Origin: Zea mays
Lineage: Eukaryota; Streptophyta; Magnoliopsida; Poales; Poaceae
Assembly (NCBI RefSeq): GCF_902167145.1
Contig: NC_050104.1
Coordinates: 14,840,001-14,904,000, forward strand
DNA length: 64,000 nt
Reading direction: 5' to 3'
Shown piece after piece: positions 34,206 to 45,354 of this stretch. The notes under the pieces are model-generated. The model was not told the origin of the DNA. It saw only the letters and a program-made list of their open reading frames with translations, and did no database searches. The position numbers and the translations under genes were made by a program. The first letter of the stretch is position 1. The number at the start of each line of letters is the position of its first letter.

Positions 34206-35219
34206 CTATGGTTCTAGAGTTATCTTGGTCTTGCAGTCGGGATTGCCATAAGACTGGTGTCCACGCTGAGGTGAGCGGTATGGGTGCTGAGTCCCGACGG
34301 GAGCGGGGGAACCACCATCCAGGTGACGACGTTCCGCGCGCTCAGCCCGCAGCAGGGCGATCTCAGCACGAGCCCTACTCAGCTCATCTAATGCATGGTC
34401 CAGCTCCGTGTTTAGCACGGCAGCTAGGTTGACTGTGCTGCTCAACCTAGGATTGCCCTCACCGACGGGTGAGACAATCACGCCTCCTGTGCTGCCAGAT
34501 GGACAGCGGGGGTAATACTTCAGGTCAAGACCATCAGCTGCCCCACCGAAAACCGAGCAGTAGTGCGAAAGCGCACGCCGTGCAGCATCTTGCATGGCTG
34601 CCTCAGCTGAGTCCCGTTCAGAGATAGAATAGTGCTCTGAGCAGGCCTCCGCACCCTGGAGACTGTTCTTCGGGCAGCGCACCAAGCAAGTCGCCTCCCA
34701 GCGGTCCGGGTAGACCCCGCGACTATGCTGGTAGACCACACAGCGATACTCGACGGACCAAGTATGCCGGTCAAATGCCCGACGTAGCAGGGTGTCGAGC
34801 GCATCGTGGAAGTGACACCCACGAGCAGCGTCGCGAGTGATGGGTCGAGCAACCCATCCTTCCGGCTCAAGGTTAGCAGAGAAGTCGGTGTCGTGGCTCG
34901 AGCTGTCGTCGCCACCTCCGTCGTCTGGGTCTCCTCCAGCAGCTACTCCAGAAGCTGGGGCGCCCAGTGGTGATGCAGGGGGCGCCTCCAGAGGAAGCAC
35001 AGGGGAGCAGCTCCTCACAGACTCTATCTCCTGTTGGAGCGAGAAAGAAGAGCCCTGCTGCTCCTGTCGTCGACGTTCCTGCTCCTCACGCAGGCGGTGG
35101 TGTAGTCTCTCCAAGTGGCTGGACTGTCCGGCCACGGGACGGCGAAGCGGACGCTCAGCAAGGCGGGAGGGTAAGAAGGGGATGACTGACTTTCGTGCAG
35201 TGTGTCTAAGTCGAGCCAT
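34206..35219 (-). CDS. Extra ORF upstream of gag (ORF0) with a histone H3-like N-terminus
   Basis: The 337-residue frame begins between the primer-binding site and gag and is intact. It starts MARLRHTARKS, which lines up with the start of histone H3 at A1, R2, T6, A7, R8, K9 and S10. After a Gln/Glu-rich coiled segment and an acidic region (GGGDDSS..) comes a folded part (about 130-235) with Trp/Tyr/Cys residues. This part ends in a helix rich in Ala and Arg (AEAAMQDAARRAL) that recalls, weakly, the last helix of a double-stranded-RNA-binding fold. A short coiled coil lies near the end. No established function is known to me. It may be spliced to gag. Confidence 0.55.
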   Translation of the reverse strand: MARLRHTARKSVIPFLPSRLAERPLRRPVAGQSSHLERLHHRLREEQERRRQEQQGSSFSLQQEIESVRSCSPVLPLEAPPASPLGAPASGVAAGGDPDDGGGDDSSSHDTDFSANLEPEGWVARPITRDAARGCHFHDALDTLLRRAFDRHTWSVEYRCVVYQHSRGVYPDRWEATCLVRCPKNSLQGAEACSEHYSISERDSAEAAMQDAARRALSHYCSVFGGAADGLDLKYYPRCPSGSTGGVIVSPVGEGNPRLSSTVNLAAVLNTELDHALDELSRARAEIALLRAERAERRHLDGGSPAPVGTQHPYRSPQRGHQSYGNPDCKTKITLEP

Positions 35220-35459
35220 CTACAAAAGACATCGCAAGCAAAAGGGTGAGAACAAAATTAATATGACCAGCAAATAATGAATCATAAGTAAATGAAGGAT
35301 TAGAATAAAACATGATTTTCAGCAAGGTATTGAATATAGTAGAACATAGGTTTGGTCGGTATGACCAACTTTTGAAGGGATATCAAAGTCAAGGCAGAGA
35401 CAGAGGTCTATAGTCCTTAGAACGACCATTCTACTCTAGGTTAGCGGTCCTACAGTCAG

Positions 35460-35479
35460 CACGGCTTTGATACCACTTA
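35460..35479 (-). other. Primer-binding site of the chromovirus
   Basis: On the minus strand TAAGTGGTATCAAAGCC follows the LTR end directly. TGGTATCAAAGC differs by one base from the initiator-Met complement. Confidence 0.85.
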
Positions 35480-37458
35480 TGTCACACCCGGTTTTAGAAG
35501 GCAAACCGAATGCGAACCATGTACGTGCCAGGATCAGTTATTCACGTACACAGCAGTTACATAATATGGACATCATCACACAGTGCTCAAAATAGTATTA
35601 ATAAGGGAAATAGTTGATTACATCATACGTCTGAGACGTCCATATAGTCCTTACAGTAAATCAAAGTGCGGAAAAGAAACGTAGATAACCGCGGCCTTCA
35701 CAGGCAGCCGACTTGGGGTTGCCGCTAACCCACACCTAGAACTCGTCGTAATCTTGGAACTCCTGGAAGTCTCCTTCCACAGCTTCATCTTCGCCTGAGC
35801 AGTGGTTGCAATGCTGACAACCTGGGGATGGGGGGGGTTTGGTGTGTAGAGCAAGGGTGAGTACACATCAACATACCAAGCAAGTATCCTGTTTGGCTGT
35901 AGTGGACTAGCTTTATGTGGGGATAGGTCAAGCAGTTGCTTTTAGTTGGTCAGATTATTACTTACTAGTAGAAAGCCAAGTTTTAGCATTAACCCAGGTT
36001 ATTAACCCAAACGTACTCCTTTCCAAACGGAAAGAGTACCACTTACCAGCACCATAGACATAACCAGAACCATCAATCTCATGACCACCTGTACCAAAGT
36101 ATCTCTGATCAAGTACCACTAATCACTGGAGCTCCCTTGGCCGCTCATAACCGCGAGCACGGCTGATATATCAGTTTTCAAACACTCTGCAGAGGTTGTG
36201 CACTTTACCCACAAGCCGTGATTCCCATTCTGCCCGGAGATCATGACTCTCCATTGATCACTACCAAGGTGACCCAGCAGGGCATCACTACGTAGCCTTT
36301 ACAAAGATTCCCCGGGGCTGTAGCCACCCGTTAGGTTTCCTAAATGCACTGCACTCCTCCCCAAGGGGCGAACCCAAACTTGGCAGAGCGAGCCGCATAC
36401 ACCGAGCCCCATTGACGGCACGACGGCTAAGTGAACTACACCCCGGATCCTCTAATTATTAAGCTAAGGGCATCCCATTCCACCCTCATGGTTGCACTGT
36501 TTTCCCGGGCGGTCATCCATAGAACAGGTCCTTACGGAGAGGCACTCGAGAAACCGCTCGAGCCCCCTTGATGACCACAAGTACAACATCATAATAAGAG
36601 AAGGGAAAAACAGCGTATCATAGATATTCTCATCATGTTCATTGATTAGAGTTAAGCAATAGCATAAAGCTAAACAGTAATAATCCAACCCAGATAGGTA
36701 AACAAGGACATGGATAACAAAAGCTAGTCAATCCTTAGGCATAAACGTGTAAAGCGGGAGGTGAATTAAAGAATGAATAGGACAGAGATAGGTCAAGGGA
36801 CACTTGCCTCCACCAACCGACTGCTGCTCAGGGGCTTCTCCTGCGAGTTCCTCGGGCTCTTCGACCGGATCGTTCTCGGAGGGGGGCGGCGCGGCGGCGG
36901 CGCCGGGGAGGGGAGAGGCGGCGGCGGCGCTAGGGTTAGGGTTGGGGTGAGAGAGAGAGAGAGATGACGGGCGGGGCCCGCGGGGGGGGATTTTTGGGAA
37001 AAAAGAAAAGGGTGGGGGCGGCTGGGCCGGATGGGCCCAAAGTGGGGGAAGGGGGGCGCGCGGCTGGGCCGGCCGGGGGGCCCACGCGGGAGGGGAGGGG
37101 GGAGGCGCGGCTGGGCCGCCAGCTGGGCCGGCGCGCAAGGGGGGGCGGCTGGGCCGAAATGGGAAAGGGAGGGAGGGAGAGAAAAAGAAAGAGTTTTCTT
37201 TTTCTAAAATCTAATTTTCTCAGGGTGAATGCTTTTACATTTTAAACAACCAAAAGTATGCATGGTTCGGCATGGTGCATCACACGAAATAAAGTGTTTT
37301 AAGGTTTTGCTTTACATGAGGTCTAAAGCCAAAACCCGCTGCGACTTTGGAAAAGATCAAGGCTTAGCGAGAAGAAAAGGGAAAAGGAAAGAGTAACGCC
37401 TGAATTTGGTGAGAGAAAAGAAGAAAAAAAAATCTACCCCCAAATTCAGGGCGTTACA
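35480..37458 (-). repeat. Complete LTR of the chromovirus, left arm (1979 bp)
   Basis: Minus strand start TGTAACGCCCTGAATTTGG at 37458, end CCGGGTGTGACA at 35480. It contains a GC-rich, C/G-homopolymer-rich segment with a (CT)n run (36900-37190). In the arrangement it sits inside the composite, followed by the primer-binding site, so it acts as the 5' LTR of the gag-bearing half and the 3' LTR of the left pol half. Confidence 0.9.
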
Positions 37459-37480
37459 AACCTATCCCCCTTAAAAGAAT
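37459..37480 (-). other. Polypurine tract, left arm
   Basis: The minus strand reads ttcttttaagggggataggt directly before the LTR start. The right arm has the same tract with one change (aagaggga). Confidence 0.7.
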
Positions 37481-37494
37481 CTCGCCCTCGAGAT

Positions 37495-39323
37495 TCAGGG
37501 TTGGCTAGCAAAGAGCTCAGGGTATTTAGCCATCAGATCATCTTCACGCTCCCAGGTTGCTTCTTCCTCAGAGTGATGATTCCATTTGACCTTGCACATT
37601 CTGATGGTCTTCCTTCGGGTGACTCTGTCTGCAATCTCAAGGATTTGCACTGGCTTCTCAACGTAGGTCAAGTCCTCCTGGACTTCAAGACCTTCCACTG
37701 GCAACTGCTCTTCTGGCACACGCAAGCACTTCTTCAACTGAGACACATGAAAGACATCATGCATAGCTGACAAATTCTCTGGCAAACTGAGCTGATAGGC
37801 CACTTCTCCACGTCTTGCAAGAATCTGATACGGACCAATGTAGCGGGGTGCTAGCTTGCCTTTCACTCCGAATCTTCTGACTCCTCTGATCGGTGACACT
37901 TTCAGATAGACAAAGTCTCCGACTTTGAAACTCAGCTCTCTTCTTCTTGTATCTGCATAGCTTCGCTGCCTCGATTGCGCTATCTTCAGATTCTCTCGGA
38001 CCATCTTGATGTTCTCTTCAGCTTCAAGCAAAATGTCTGGTCCAAACACTTGCTTTTCTCCAGGCTGATCCCATTGCAACGGAGTTCTGCAACTCCTTCC
38101 ATAGAGCGCCTGAAATGGTGACATCTTCAAACTGGCCTGGTAACTGTTGTTATAGGAAAACTCTGCATAAGGCAATCTCTTGTCCCATCCGGACTGATCT
38201 TGCAACGCACAGGCTCTCAACATATCTTCAAGAATTTGATTGGTCCTTTCGGTCTGGCCATCTATCTGCGGATGATAAGCTGAACTGAAATTCAGATGCG
38301 TGCCCAAAGCTTCATGCAACTGCTGCCAGAAGTGAGAGGTGAACTGCGTTCCTCTGTCTGACACTATCTTCTTTGGCACACCATGAAGACAAACGATCCG
38401 AGACATATACAATTCTGCCAATACTGCACTGCTATAGTTGGTCTTGACAGGTATGAAGTGGGCTAACTTGGTCAAGCGGTCCACTACTACCCAAATGGAA
38501 TCGTAGCCGGCTCGAGTGCGAGGCAATCCGACTATGAAATCCATACCGATTTCATCCCATTTCCACTGAGGGATCTGCAACGGTTGCAACAATTCAGCAG
38601 GTCTCTGGTGCTCTGTCTTAATTCTTCGGCAACTATCGCACATAGCCACATGCTCTGCGATTTCTCTCTTCATTCCGTACCACCAGAATTTCTTCTTCAG
38701 ATCCTGATACATCTTCTCACTGCCAGGGTGAATCGAATAGGCTGTCTCATGAGCTTCTTTAAGGATCAATTCCCGAATGGATCGGACATTGGGAACACAC
38801 AAGCGGGCTTTGAACCATATCACGCTTTCTGCATCTTCTCGAAAATCTTTGCCTCTGCCATCTAGGATCAGTCGCCGAATCTCACTGATTTTCTCATCAT
38901 TCTTCTGCGCTTCTTTGATTTCGCGCTCTAAGGTAGGTTCCAACTCAACTGTGACTTCTCGCGAATTGTTCAGAAATCCGAGACTCAACTTGTCAAACTC
39001 CTTGGCCAACTCATAAGGCATCGGTCGAGCGACCATTAGATTGACTTGACTCTTTCTACTCAAAGCGTCTGCCACTACGTTTGGTTTGCCTGGATGGTAA
39101 TGAATCTCCAACTCATAATCTTTGATCAACTCTAACCATCTTCGTTGCCTCATGTTCAACTCTGACTGAGTGAATATGTACTTCAGACTCTTGTGGTCTG
39201 TGTAAACATCACATTTCTGTCCATACAGGTAGTGCCTCCATGTCTTCAGTGCGTGAACCACTGCTGCCAACTCTAGATCATGGATTGGGTAGTTCTTCTC
39301 ATGAACCTTCAACTGTCGGGAAG
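37495..39323 (-). CDS. pol: Chromovirus RNase H end-integrase-chromodomain, left arm
   Basis: The frame is open from the palindrome centre to the stop at 37495 (about 609 residues of pol). Domains in order are the RNase H tail ([12 protein letters not shown].., about 1-60), the H2C2 zinc-binding segment (about 215-260), the integrase core with D in MDFIVG, D in SDRGTQF and E in GQTERTNQ, the GPY motif (RYIGPY) near 505 and a C-terminal chromodomain with the aromatic/acidic pattern [16 protein letters not shown]. Integrase inserts cDNA, and the chromodomain is believed to guide it to marked chromatin. The residue before the Glu region reads QID where the other arm has QTD. There is no start codon of its own because the fragment begins mid-pol. 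Confidence 0.85.
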
Positions 39324-39331
39324 AGTTGTGG

Positions 39332-41160
39332 CTTCCCGACAGTTGAAGGTTCATGAGAAGAACTACCCAATCCATGATCTAGAGTTGGCAGCAGTGGTTC
39401 ACGCACTGAAGACATGGAGGCACTACCTGTATGGACAGAAATGTGATGTTTACACGGACCACAAGAGTCTGAAGTACATATTCACTCAGTCAGAGTTGAA
39501 CATGAGGCAACGAAGATGGTTAGAGTTGATCAAAGATTATGAGTTGGAGATTCATTACCATCCAGGCAAAGCAAACGTAGTGGCAGACGCTTTGAGCAGA
39601 AAGAGTCAAGTCAATCTAATGGTCGCTCGACCGATGCCTTATGAGTTGGCCAAGGAGTTTGACAAGTTGAGTCTCGGATTTCTGAACAATTCGCGAGGAG
39701 TCACAGTTGAGTTGGAACCTACCTTAGAGCGCGAAATCAAAGAAGCGCAGAAGAATGATGAGAAAATCAGTGAGATTCGGCGACTGATCCTAGATGGCAG
39801 AGGCAAAGATTTTCGAGAAGATGCAGAAAGCGTGATATGGTTCAAAGACCGCTTGTGTGTTCCCAATGTCCGATCCATTCGGGAATTGATCCTTAAAGAA
39901 GCTCATGAGACAGCCTATTCGATTCACCCTGGCAGTGAGAAGATGTATCAGGATCTGAAGAAGAAATTCTGGTGGTACGGAATGAAGAGAGAAATCGCAG
40001 AGCATGTGGCTATGTGCGATAGTTGCCGAAGAATTAAGGCAGAGCACCAGAGACCTGCTGAATTGTTGCAACCGTTGCAGATCCCTCAGTGGAAATGGGA
40101 TGAAATCGGTATGGATTTCATAGTCGGATTGCCTCGCACTCGAGCCGGCTACGATTCCATTTGGGTAGTAGTGGACCGCTTGACCAAGTTAGCCCACTTC
40201 ATACCTGTCAAGACCAACTATAGCAGTGCAGTATTGGCAGAATTGTATATGTCTCGGATTGTTTGTCTTCATGGTGTGCCAAAGAAGATAGTGTCAGACA
40301 GAGGAACGCAGTTCACCTCTCACTTCTGGCAGCAGTTGCATGAAGCTTTGGGCACGCATCTGAATTTCAGTTCAGCTTATCATCCGCAGACAGATGGCCA
40401 GACCGAAAGGACCAATCAAATTCTTGAAGATATGTTGAGAGCCTGTGCGTTGCAAGATCAGTCCGGATGGGACAAGAGATTGCCTTATGCAGAGTTTTCC
40501 TATAACAACAGTTACCAGGCCAGTTTGAAGATGTCACCATTTCAGGCGCTCTATGGAAGGAGTTGCAGAACTCCGTTGCAATGGGATCAGCCTGGAGAAA
40601 AGCAAGTGTTTGGACCAGACATTTTGCTTGAAGCTGAAGAGAACATCAAGATGGTCCGAGAGAATCTGAAGATAGCGCAATCGAGGCAACGAAGCTATGC
40701 AGACACAAGAAGAAGAGAGCTGAGTTTCGAAGTCGGAGACTTTGTCTATCTGAAAGTGTCACCGATCAGAGGAGTCAGAAGATTCGGAGTGAAAGGCAAG
40801 CTAGCACCCCGCTACATTGGTCTGTATCAGATTCTTGCAAGACGTGGAGAAGTGGCCTATCAGCTAAGTTTGCCAGAGAATTTGTCAGCTGTGCATGATG
40901 TCTTTCATGTGTCTCAGTTGAAGAAGTGCTTGCGTGTGCCAGAAGAGCAGTTGCCAGTGGAAGGTCTTGAAGTCCAGGAGGACTTGACCTACGTTGAGAA
41001 GCCAGTGCAAATCCTTGAGATTGCAGACAGAGTCACCCGAAGGAAGACCATCAGAATGTGCAAGGTCAAATGGAATCATCACTCTGAGGAAGAAGCAACC
41101 TGGGAGCGTGAAGATGATCTGATGGCTAAATACCCTGAGCTCTTTGCTAGCCAACCCTGA
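39332..41160 (+). CDS. pol: Chromovirus RNase H end-integrase-chromodomain, right arm
   Basis: This is the mirror-image copy of the left arm, also uninterrupted to its stop at 41160. Differences seen include K-to-E before VGDF, P-to-L in the GPY motif (RYIGLY), and M-to-V, E-to-G and T-to-A changes elsewhere. The GPY change suggests that this copy is less likely to be functional. It too starts in the middle of RNase H at the centre of the palindrome, so it lacks protease and RT. Confidence 0.85.
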
Positions 41161-41176
41161 ATCTCGAGGGCGAGAT

Positions 41177-41196
41177 TCTTTTAAGAGGGATAGGTT
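41177..41196 (+). other. Polypurine tract, right arm
   Basis: ttcttttaagagggataggt ends one base before the LTR start at 41197. It follows the integrase stop by 16 bases. Confidence 0.7.
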
Positions 41197-43203
41197 TGTA
41201 ACGCCCTGAATTTGGGGGTAGATTTTTTTTCTTCTTTTCTCTCACCAAATTCAGGCGTTACTCTTTCCTTTTCCCTTTTCTTCTCGCTAAGCCTTGATCT
41301 TTTCCAAAGTCGCAGCGGGTTTTGGCTTTAGACCTCGTGTAAAGCAAAACCTTAAAACACTTTATTTCGTGTGATGCACCATGCCGAACCATGCATACTT
41401 TTGGTTGTTTAAAATGTAAAAGCATTCACCCCGAGAAAATTAGATTTTAGAAAAAGAAAACTCTTTCTTTTTCTCTCCCTCCCTCCCTTTCCCATTTCGG
41501 CCCAGCCGCCCCCCCCCCCCTTGCGCGCCGGCCCAGCTGGCGGCCCAGCCGCGCCTCCTCCCTCCCCTCCCGCGTGGGCCCCCCGGCCGGCCCAGCCGCG
41601 CGCCCCCCCCTTCCCCCACTTTGGGCCCATCCGGCCCAGCCGCCCCCCCCCCCCACCCTTTTCTTTTTTCCCAAAAATCCCCCCCCCCCCCCCCCCCGCG
41701 GGCCCCGCCCGTCATCTCTCTCTCTCTCTCTCACCCCAACCCTAACCCTAGCGCCGCCGCCGCCTCTCCCCTCCCCGGCGCCGCCGCCGCGCCGCCCCCC
41801 TCCGAGAACGATCCGGTCGAAGAGCCCGAGGAACTCGCAGGAGAAGCCCCTGAGCAGCAGTCGGTTGGTGGAGGCAAGTGTCCCTTGACCTATCTCTGTC
41901 CTATTCATTCTTTAATTCACCTCCCGCTTTACACATTTATGCCTAAGGATTGACTAGCTTTTGTTATCATGTCCTTGTTTACCTATCTGGGTTGGATTAT
42001 TACTGTTTAGCTTTATGCTATTGCTTAACTCTAATCAATGAACATGATGAGAATATCTATGATACGCTGTTTTTCCCTTCTCTTATTATGATGTTGTACT
42101 TGTGGTCATCAAGGGGGCTCGAGCGGTTTCTCGAGTGCCTCTCCGTAAGGACCTGTTCTATGGATGACCGCCCGGGAAAACAGTGCAACCATGAGGGTGG
42201 AATGGGATGCCCTTAGCTGAATAATTAGAGGATCTGGGGTGTAGTTCACTTAGCCGTCGTGCCGTCAATGGGGCTCGGTGTATGCGGCTCGCTCTGCCAA
42301 GTTTGGGTTCGCCCCTTGGGGAGGAGTGCGGTGCATTTAGGAAACCTAACGGGTGGCTACAGCCCCGGGGAATCTTTGTAAAGGCTACGTAGTGATGCCC
42401 TGCTGGGTCACCTTGGTAGTGATCAATGGAGAGTCATGATCTCCGGGCAGAATGGGAATCACGGCTTGTGGGTAAAGTGCACAACCTCTGCAGAGTGTTT
42501 GAAAACTGATATATCAGCCGTGCTCGCGGTTATGAGCGGCCAAGGGAGCTCCAGTGATTAGTGGTACTTGATCAGAGATACTTTGGTACAGGTGGTCATG
42601 AGATTGATGGTTCTGGTTATGTCTATGGTGCTGGTAAGTGGTACTCTTTCCGTTTGGAAAGGAGTACGTTTGGGTTAATAACCTGGGTTAATGCTAAAAC
42701 TTGGCTTTCTACTAGTAAGTAATAATCTGACCAACTAAAAGCAACTGCTTGACCTATCCCCACATAAAGCTAGTCCACTACAGCCAAACAGGATACTTGC
42801 TGAGTATGTTGATGTGTACTCACCCTTGCTCTACACACCAAACCCCCCCCCCCATCCTCAGGTTGTCAGCATTGCAACCACTGCTCAGGCGAAGATGAAG
42901 CTGTGGAAGGAGACTTCCAGGAGTTCCAAGATTACGACGAGTTCTAGGTGTGGGTTAGCGGCAACCCCCAGTCGGCTGCCTGTGAAGGCCGCGGTTATCT
43001 ACGTTTCTTTTCCGCACTTTGATTTACTGTAAGGACTATATGGACGTCTCAGACGTATGATGTAATCGACTATTTCCCTTATTAATACTATTTTGAGCAC
43101 TGTGTGATGATGTCCATATTATGTAACTGCTGTGTACGTGAATAACTGATCCTGGCACGTACATGGTTCGCATTCGGTTTGCCTTCTAAAACCGGGTGTG
43201 ACA
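41197..43203 (+). repeat. Complete LTR of the chromovirus, right arm (2007 bp)
   Basis: Starts TGTAACGCCCTGAATTTGG, ends CCGGGTGTGACA, then gttac. It has longer poly-C runs than the left LTR (for example 41512-41521 and 41679-41697). It is not followed by a primer-binding site but by the host element, as expected for a 3' LTR at an insertion end. Confidence 0.93.
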
Positions 43204-43208
43204 GTTAC

Positions 43209-44123
43209 CACATGTTCCTTTCCTTCGATCTCTTGTGTCAGAACATCTCCAATAACTTTATTTACGGCTCCAATATATATCTTGTGTCAGAACATCTCCA
43301 ATAACTTGCTTGTAGTGCTTTTAATACGGGAGCCGCAAACAAATATTTTCTAATAAGATCAAATGCTTCCTGTTGTTCTGCCCCCACGTGAATTCGACAT
43401 CATTTTAAGCCGAAGGATAGGAGTGAAGGCATCAATCTTCCTGGCTAAGTTAGAAATAAACCTTCGGAAATAATTTACCTTGCCGAGAAACTTCTACATC
43501 TCAAGCTTATAGGTTGGAGCTCCCACATTTCGAACTGACTTAATTCGGTTGGGATCTATCTCTATACCATGTTCATGAATGATAAATCCTAATAACTTAC
43601 AACCCGACAGTTCAAAAGCACATTTACGCGGGTTCATTTTTAGACCATACAAACGCAATTTATCAAAGACTTTACGTAAATCAGCGATATGAGAACCAAA
43701 CTCAACCGATTTGACTACAATATCATCGATGTAAACTTCCACAGTGTTTTTCAACAGCTCATGAAGGATTAATTTCATAGCCTTCTAATAAGTAGCACCA
43801 ACATTTTTAGACCAAATGTCATGATAACGCACTCAAATAAACTAATGAAGCCTGGATATATAAAGGTCTTTTTAGACGTATCATCTTCAGCCATAAAGAT
43901 CTAATTATATCCAGTATTACCATCAAGAAAGCTAATAATTCTATTTCCCGATGCATTATAAATCAACATGTCGGCTATAGGCATAGGATATTCGTCCTTA
44001 GGAGCTGTTCTATTTAAATTCTAGAAATCAATGCACACTCTAATCTTACCTGATTCTTTCTTCTCCAATGTCTAATAAAATTAGCTTCTAAAAGTCGATG
44101 GATCTCGTCCTTTATCCATTGGA
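43209..44123 (-). pseudogene. Reverse-transcriptase remnant of the old Ty3 element
   Basis: The minus strand is open at 43778-43494 and contains the catalytic YIDDIVVKS motif followed by LRKVFDKLRLYGLKMNP, typical of Tat-type RT. Flanking parts are recognisable but in other frames with stops. It continues across the chromovirus insertion to 30142. Confidence 0.78.
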
Positions 44124-44128
44124 GTAAG

Positions 44129-45354
44129 TGAAAGGGAAATGTGCCCTTGGACCATTTCTAAGTATTTTGGTGATTAAGTGTCCAACACAAATGGTTATGT
44201 GTTAAACTATGCCAAATGGTGGACAAAGTGCAAATCAATACAAAGGTATGATTCTAGACTTAGTACATTGGTTTTTGTGTACTAACATATTTGTCTAAGT
44301 GCTAGAATCAGAGAAAAGACAAATGGAAAAGACTTGGCTCGAGCAGCCAAGACTCTGCTCAGTCTGGGTGCACCGGATTGTCCGGTGCGCCAGGCTGGCT
44401 CTGATGAAAAGGGCGCTCTCGGGAATTGAACGGCGGCGTACGTCTATAAATCACCGGACTGTCCGGTGGTGCACCGGACTGTCCGGTGAGCCAACGGTCG
44501 GCCGCGCAATCGGGCGTGACGCGTGGCCGGGCCAACGGTCTGAAGGGGGCACCGGACTGTCCGGTGTGCTGTGTGCACCGTACAGTGTCCGGTGCGCCAA
44601 CGGCTCCAAATCGCCAACGGTCGACTGCGCCAAAACAGGAAAGAAATCTGCACCGAACAGTGTCTGGTGGTGCACCGGACTGTCCGGTGCACCAATCGAC
44701 AGAAGGCAAGATTTGCCTTCCTGGATTGCTCTCAACGGCTCCTAGCTGCCTTGGGGCTATAAAAGAGACCCCTAGGCGCATGAAGGAGAACACCCAGCAT
44801 ACCTTGAGCATTCTTGATCATTCACACCTCGCCTTTGCGCACTCGTTTGACGTTCTAAGTGATTTGAGCTCCGTTCTAGTGAGAACTTTGAGATATTCAT
44901 TTGAGCTCAAGTCTTGGCCGTGTGTGTGTGCGTATTGCTGTGAACTTGTGTGTGTTGCTCATCCCATCCTTACTTCTGTGTTCATTTGTGATCATCTTTT
45001 GTAAGGGCGAGAGACTCCAAGTTGTGGAGATTCCTCGCAAACGGGATATAGTGAAAGGAATAGAAACATCGTGGTATTCAAGTGGGTCTTTGGACCACTT
45101 GAAAGGGGTTGAGTGCAACCCTCGTCCGTTGGGACGCCACAACGTGGAGTAAGCAAGTGTTGGACTTGGCCGAACCACGGGATAAACCATTGTGCCTCTC
45201 TGTGTTGATCTTTTTGTGGTTATTGTGTTTCGCAAGAACTCCTCTCTAGCCACTTGGCTTTATTGCTCTAACACCTAATCAAGTTTGTGGCTTTAAGTTT
45301 CAAGTTTTTACAGGATCACCTATTCACCCCCCCCCCCCCCTCTAGGTGCTCTCA
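44129..45354 (+). repeat. Solo LTR, Opie/Ji-type Sirevirus (1226 bp)
   Basis: Starts TGAAAGGGAAATGTGCCC, ends CTAGGTGCTCTCA, flanked by a perfect duplication gtaag (44124-44128, 45355-45359). U3 carries CGG..CCG palindromes (44367-44695) and TATAAAAG at 44758-44765. No internal part remains. Confidence 0.92.

Larger units (their letters stand above)
30143..43203. mobile_element. Rearranged Tekay/Del-type chromovirus with an inverted-repeat half and two U5 ends
   Basis: The 13,061-bp insertion is flanked by a perfect duplication gttac (30138-30142, 43204-43208). From left on the minus strand come partial LTR (31470-30143), protease-RT, gag, ORF0, primer-binding site, complete LTR (37458-35480) and RNase H-integrase-chromodomain (39323-37495). 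After an 8-bp centre the last two blocks repeat on the plus strand (39332-41160, LTR 41197-43203). Both outer ends read as the same LTR end (..GGGTGTGACA outward). A normal element would have one U3 and one U5 end. Arms differ by scattered substitutions and homopolymer lengths, so they are not an identical copy. The chromodomain at the integrase C-terminus places it in the chromoviruses. Confidence 0.88.
35480..43203. repeat. Large inverted repeat (arms 3844 and 3872 bp) around an 8-bp centre
   Basis: Left arm 35480-39323, right arm 39332-43203, spacer agttgtgg at 39324-39331. Pol halves are collinear in opposite orientation, with about eight amino-acid differences over 609 codons. The length difference comes mostly from poly-C runs in the LTR (41512-41697). 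Confidence 0.92.

Noticed and set aside
41735..41752. ccctaaccctaaccc-like telomere repeat
   Set aside because: Only two to three units within an LTR leader; no array.
41440..41950. Proline-, glycine- and arginine-rich frames, mirrored at 36728-37245
   Set aside because: They arise from C/G homopolymers in the chromovirus LTR and change frame with run length.
35480..43203. The palindrome as a pure assembly or cloning artefact
   Set aside because: Arms differ by scattered substitutions and the outer ends share a 5-bp target duplication; still worth confirming with long reads.
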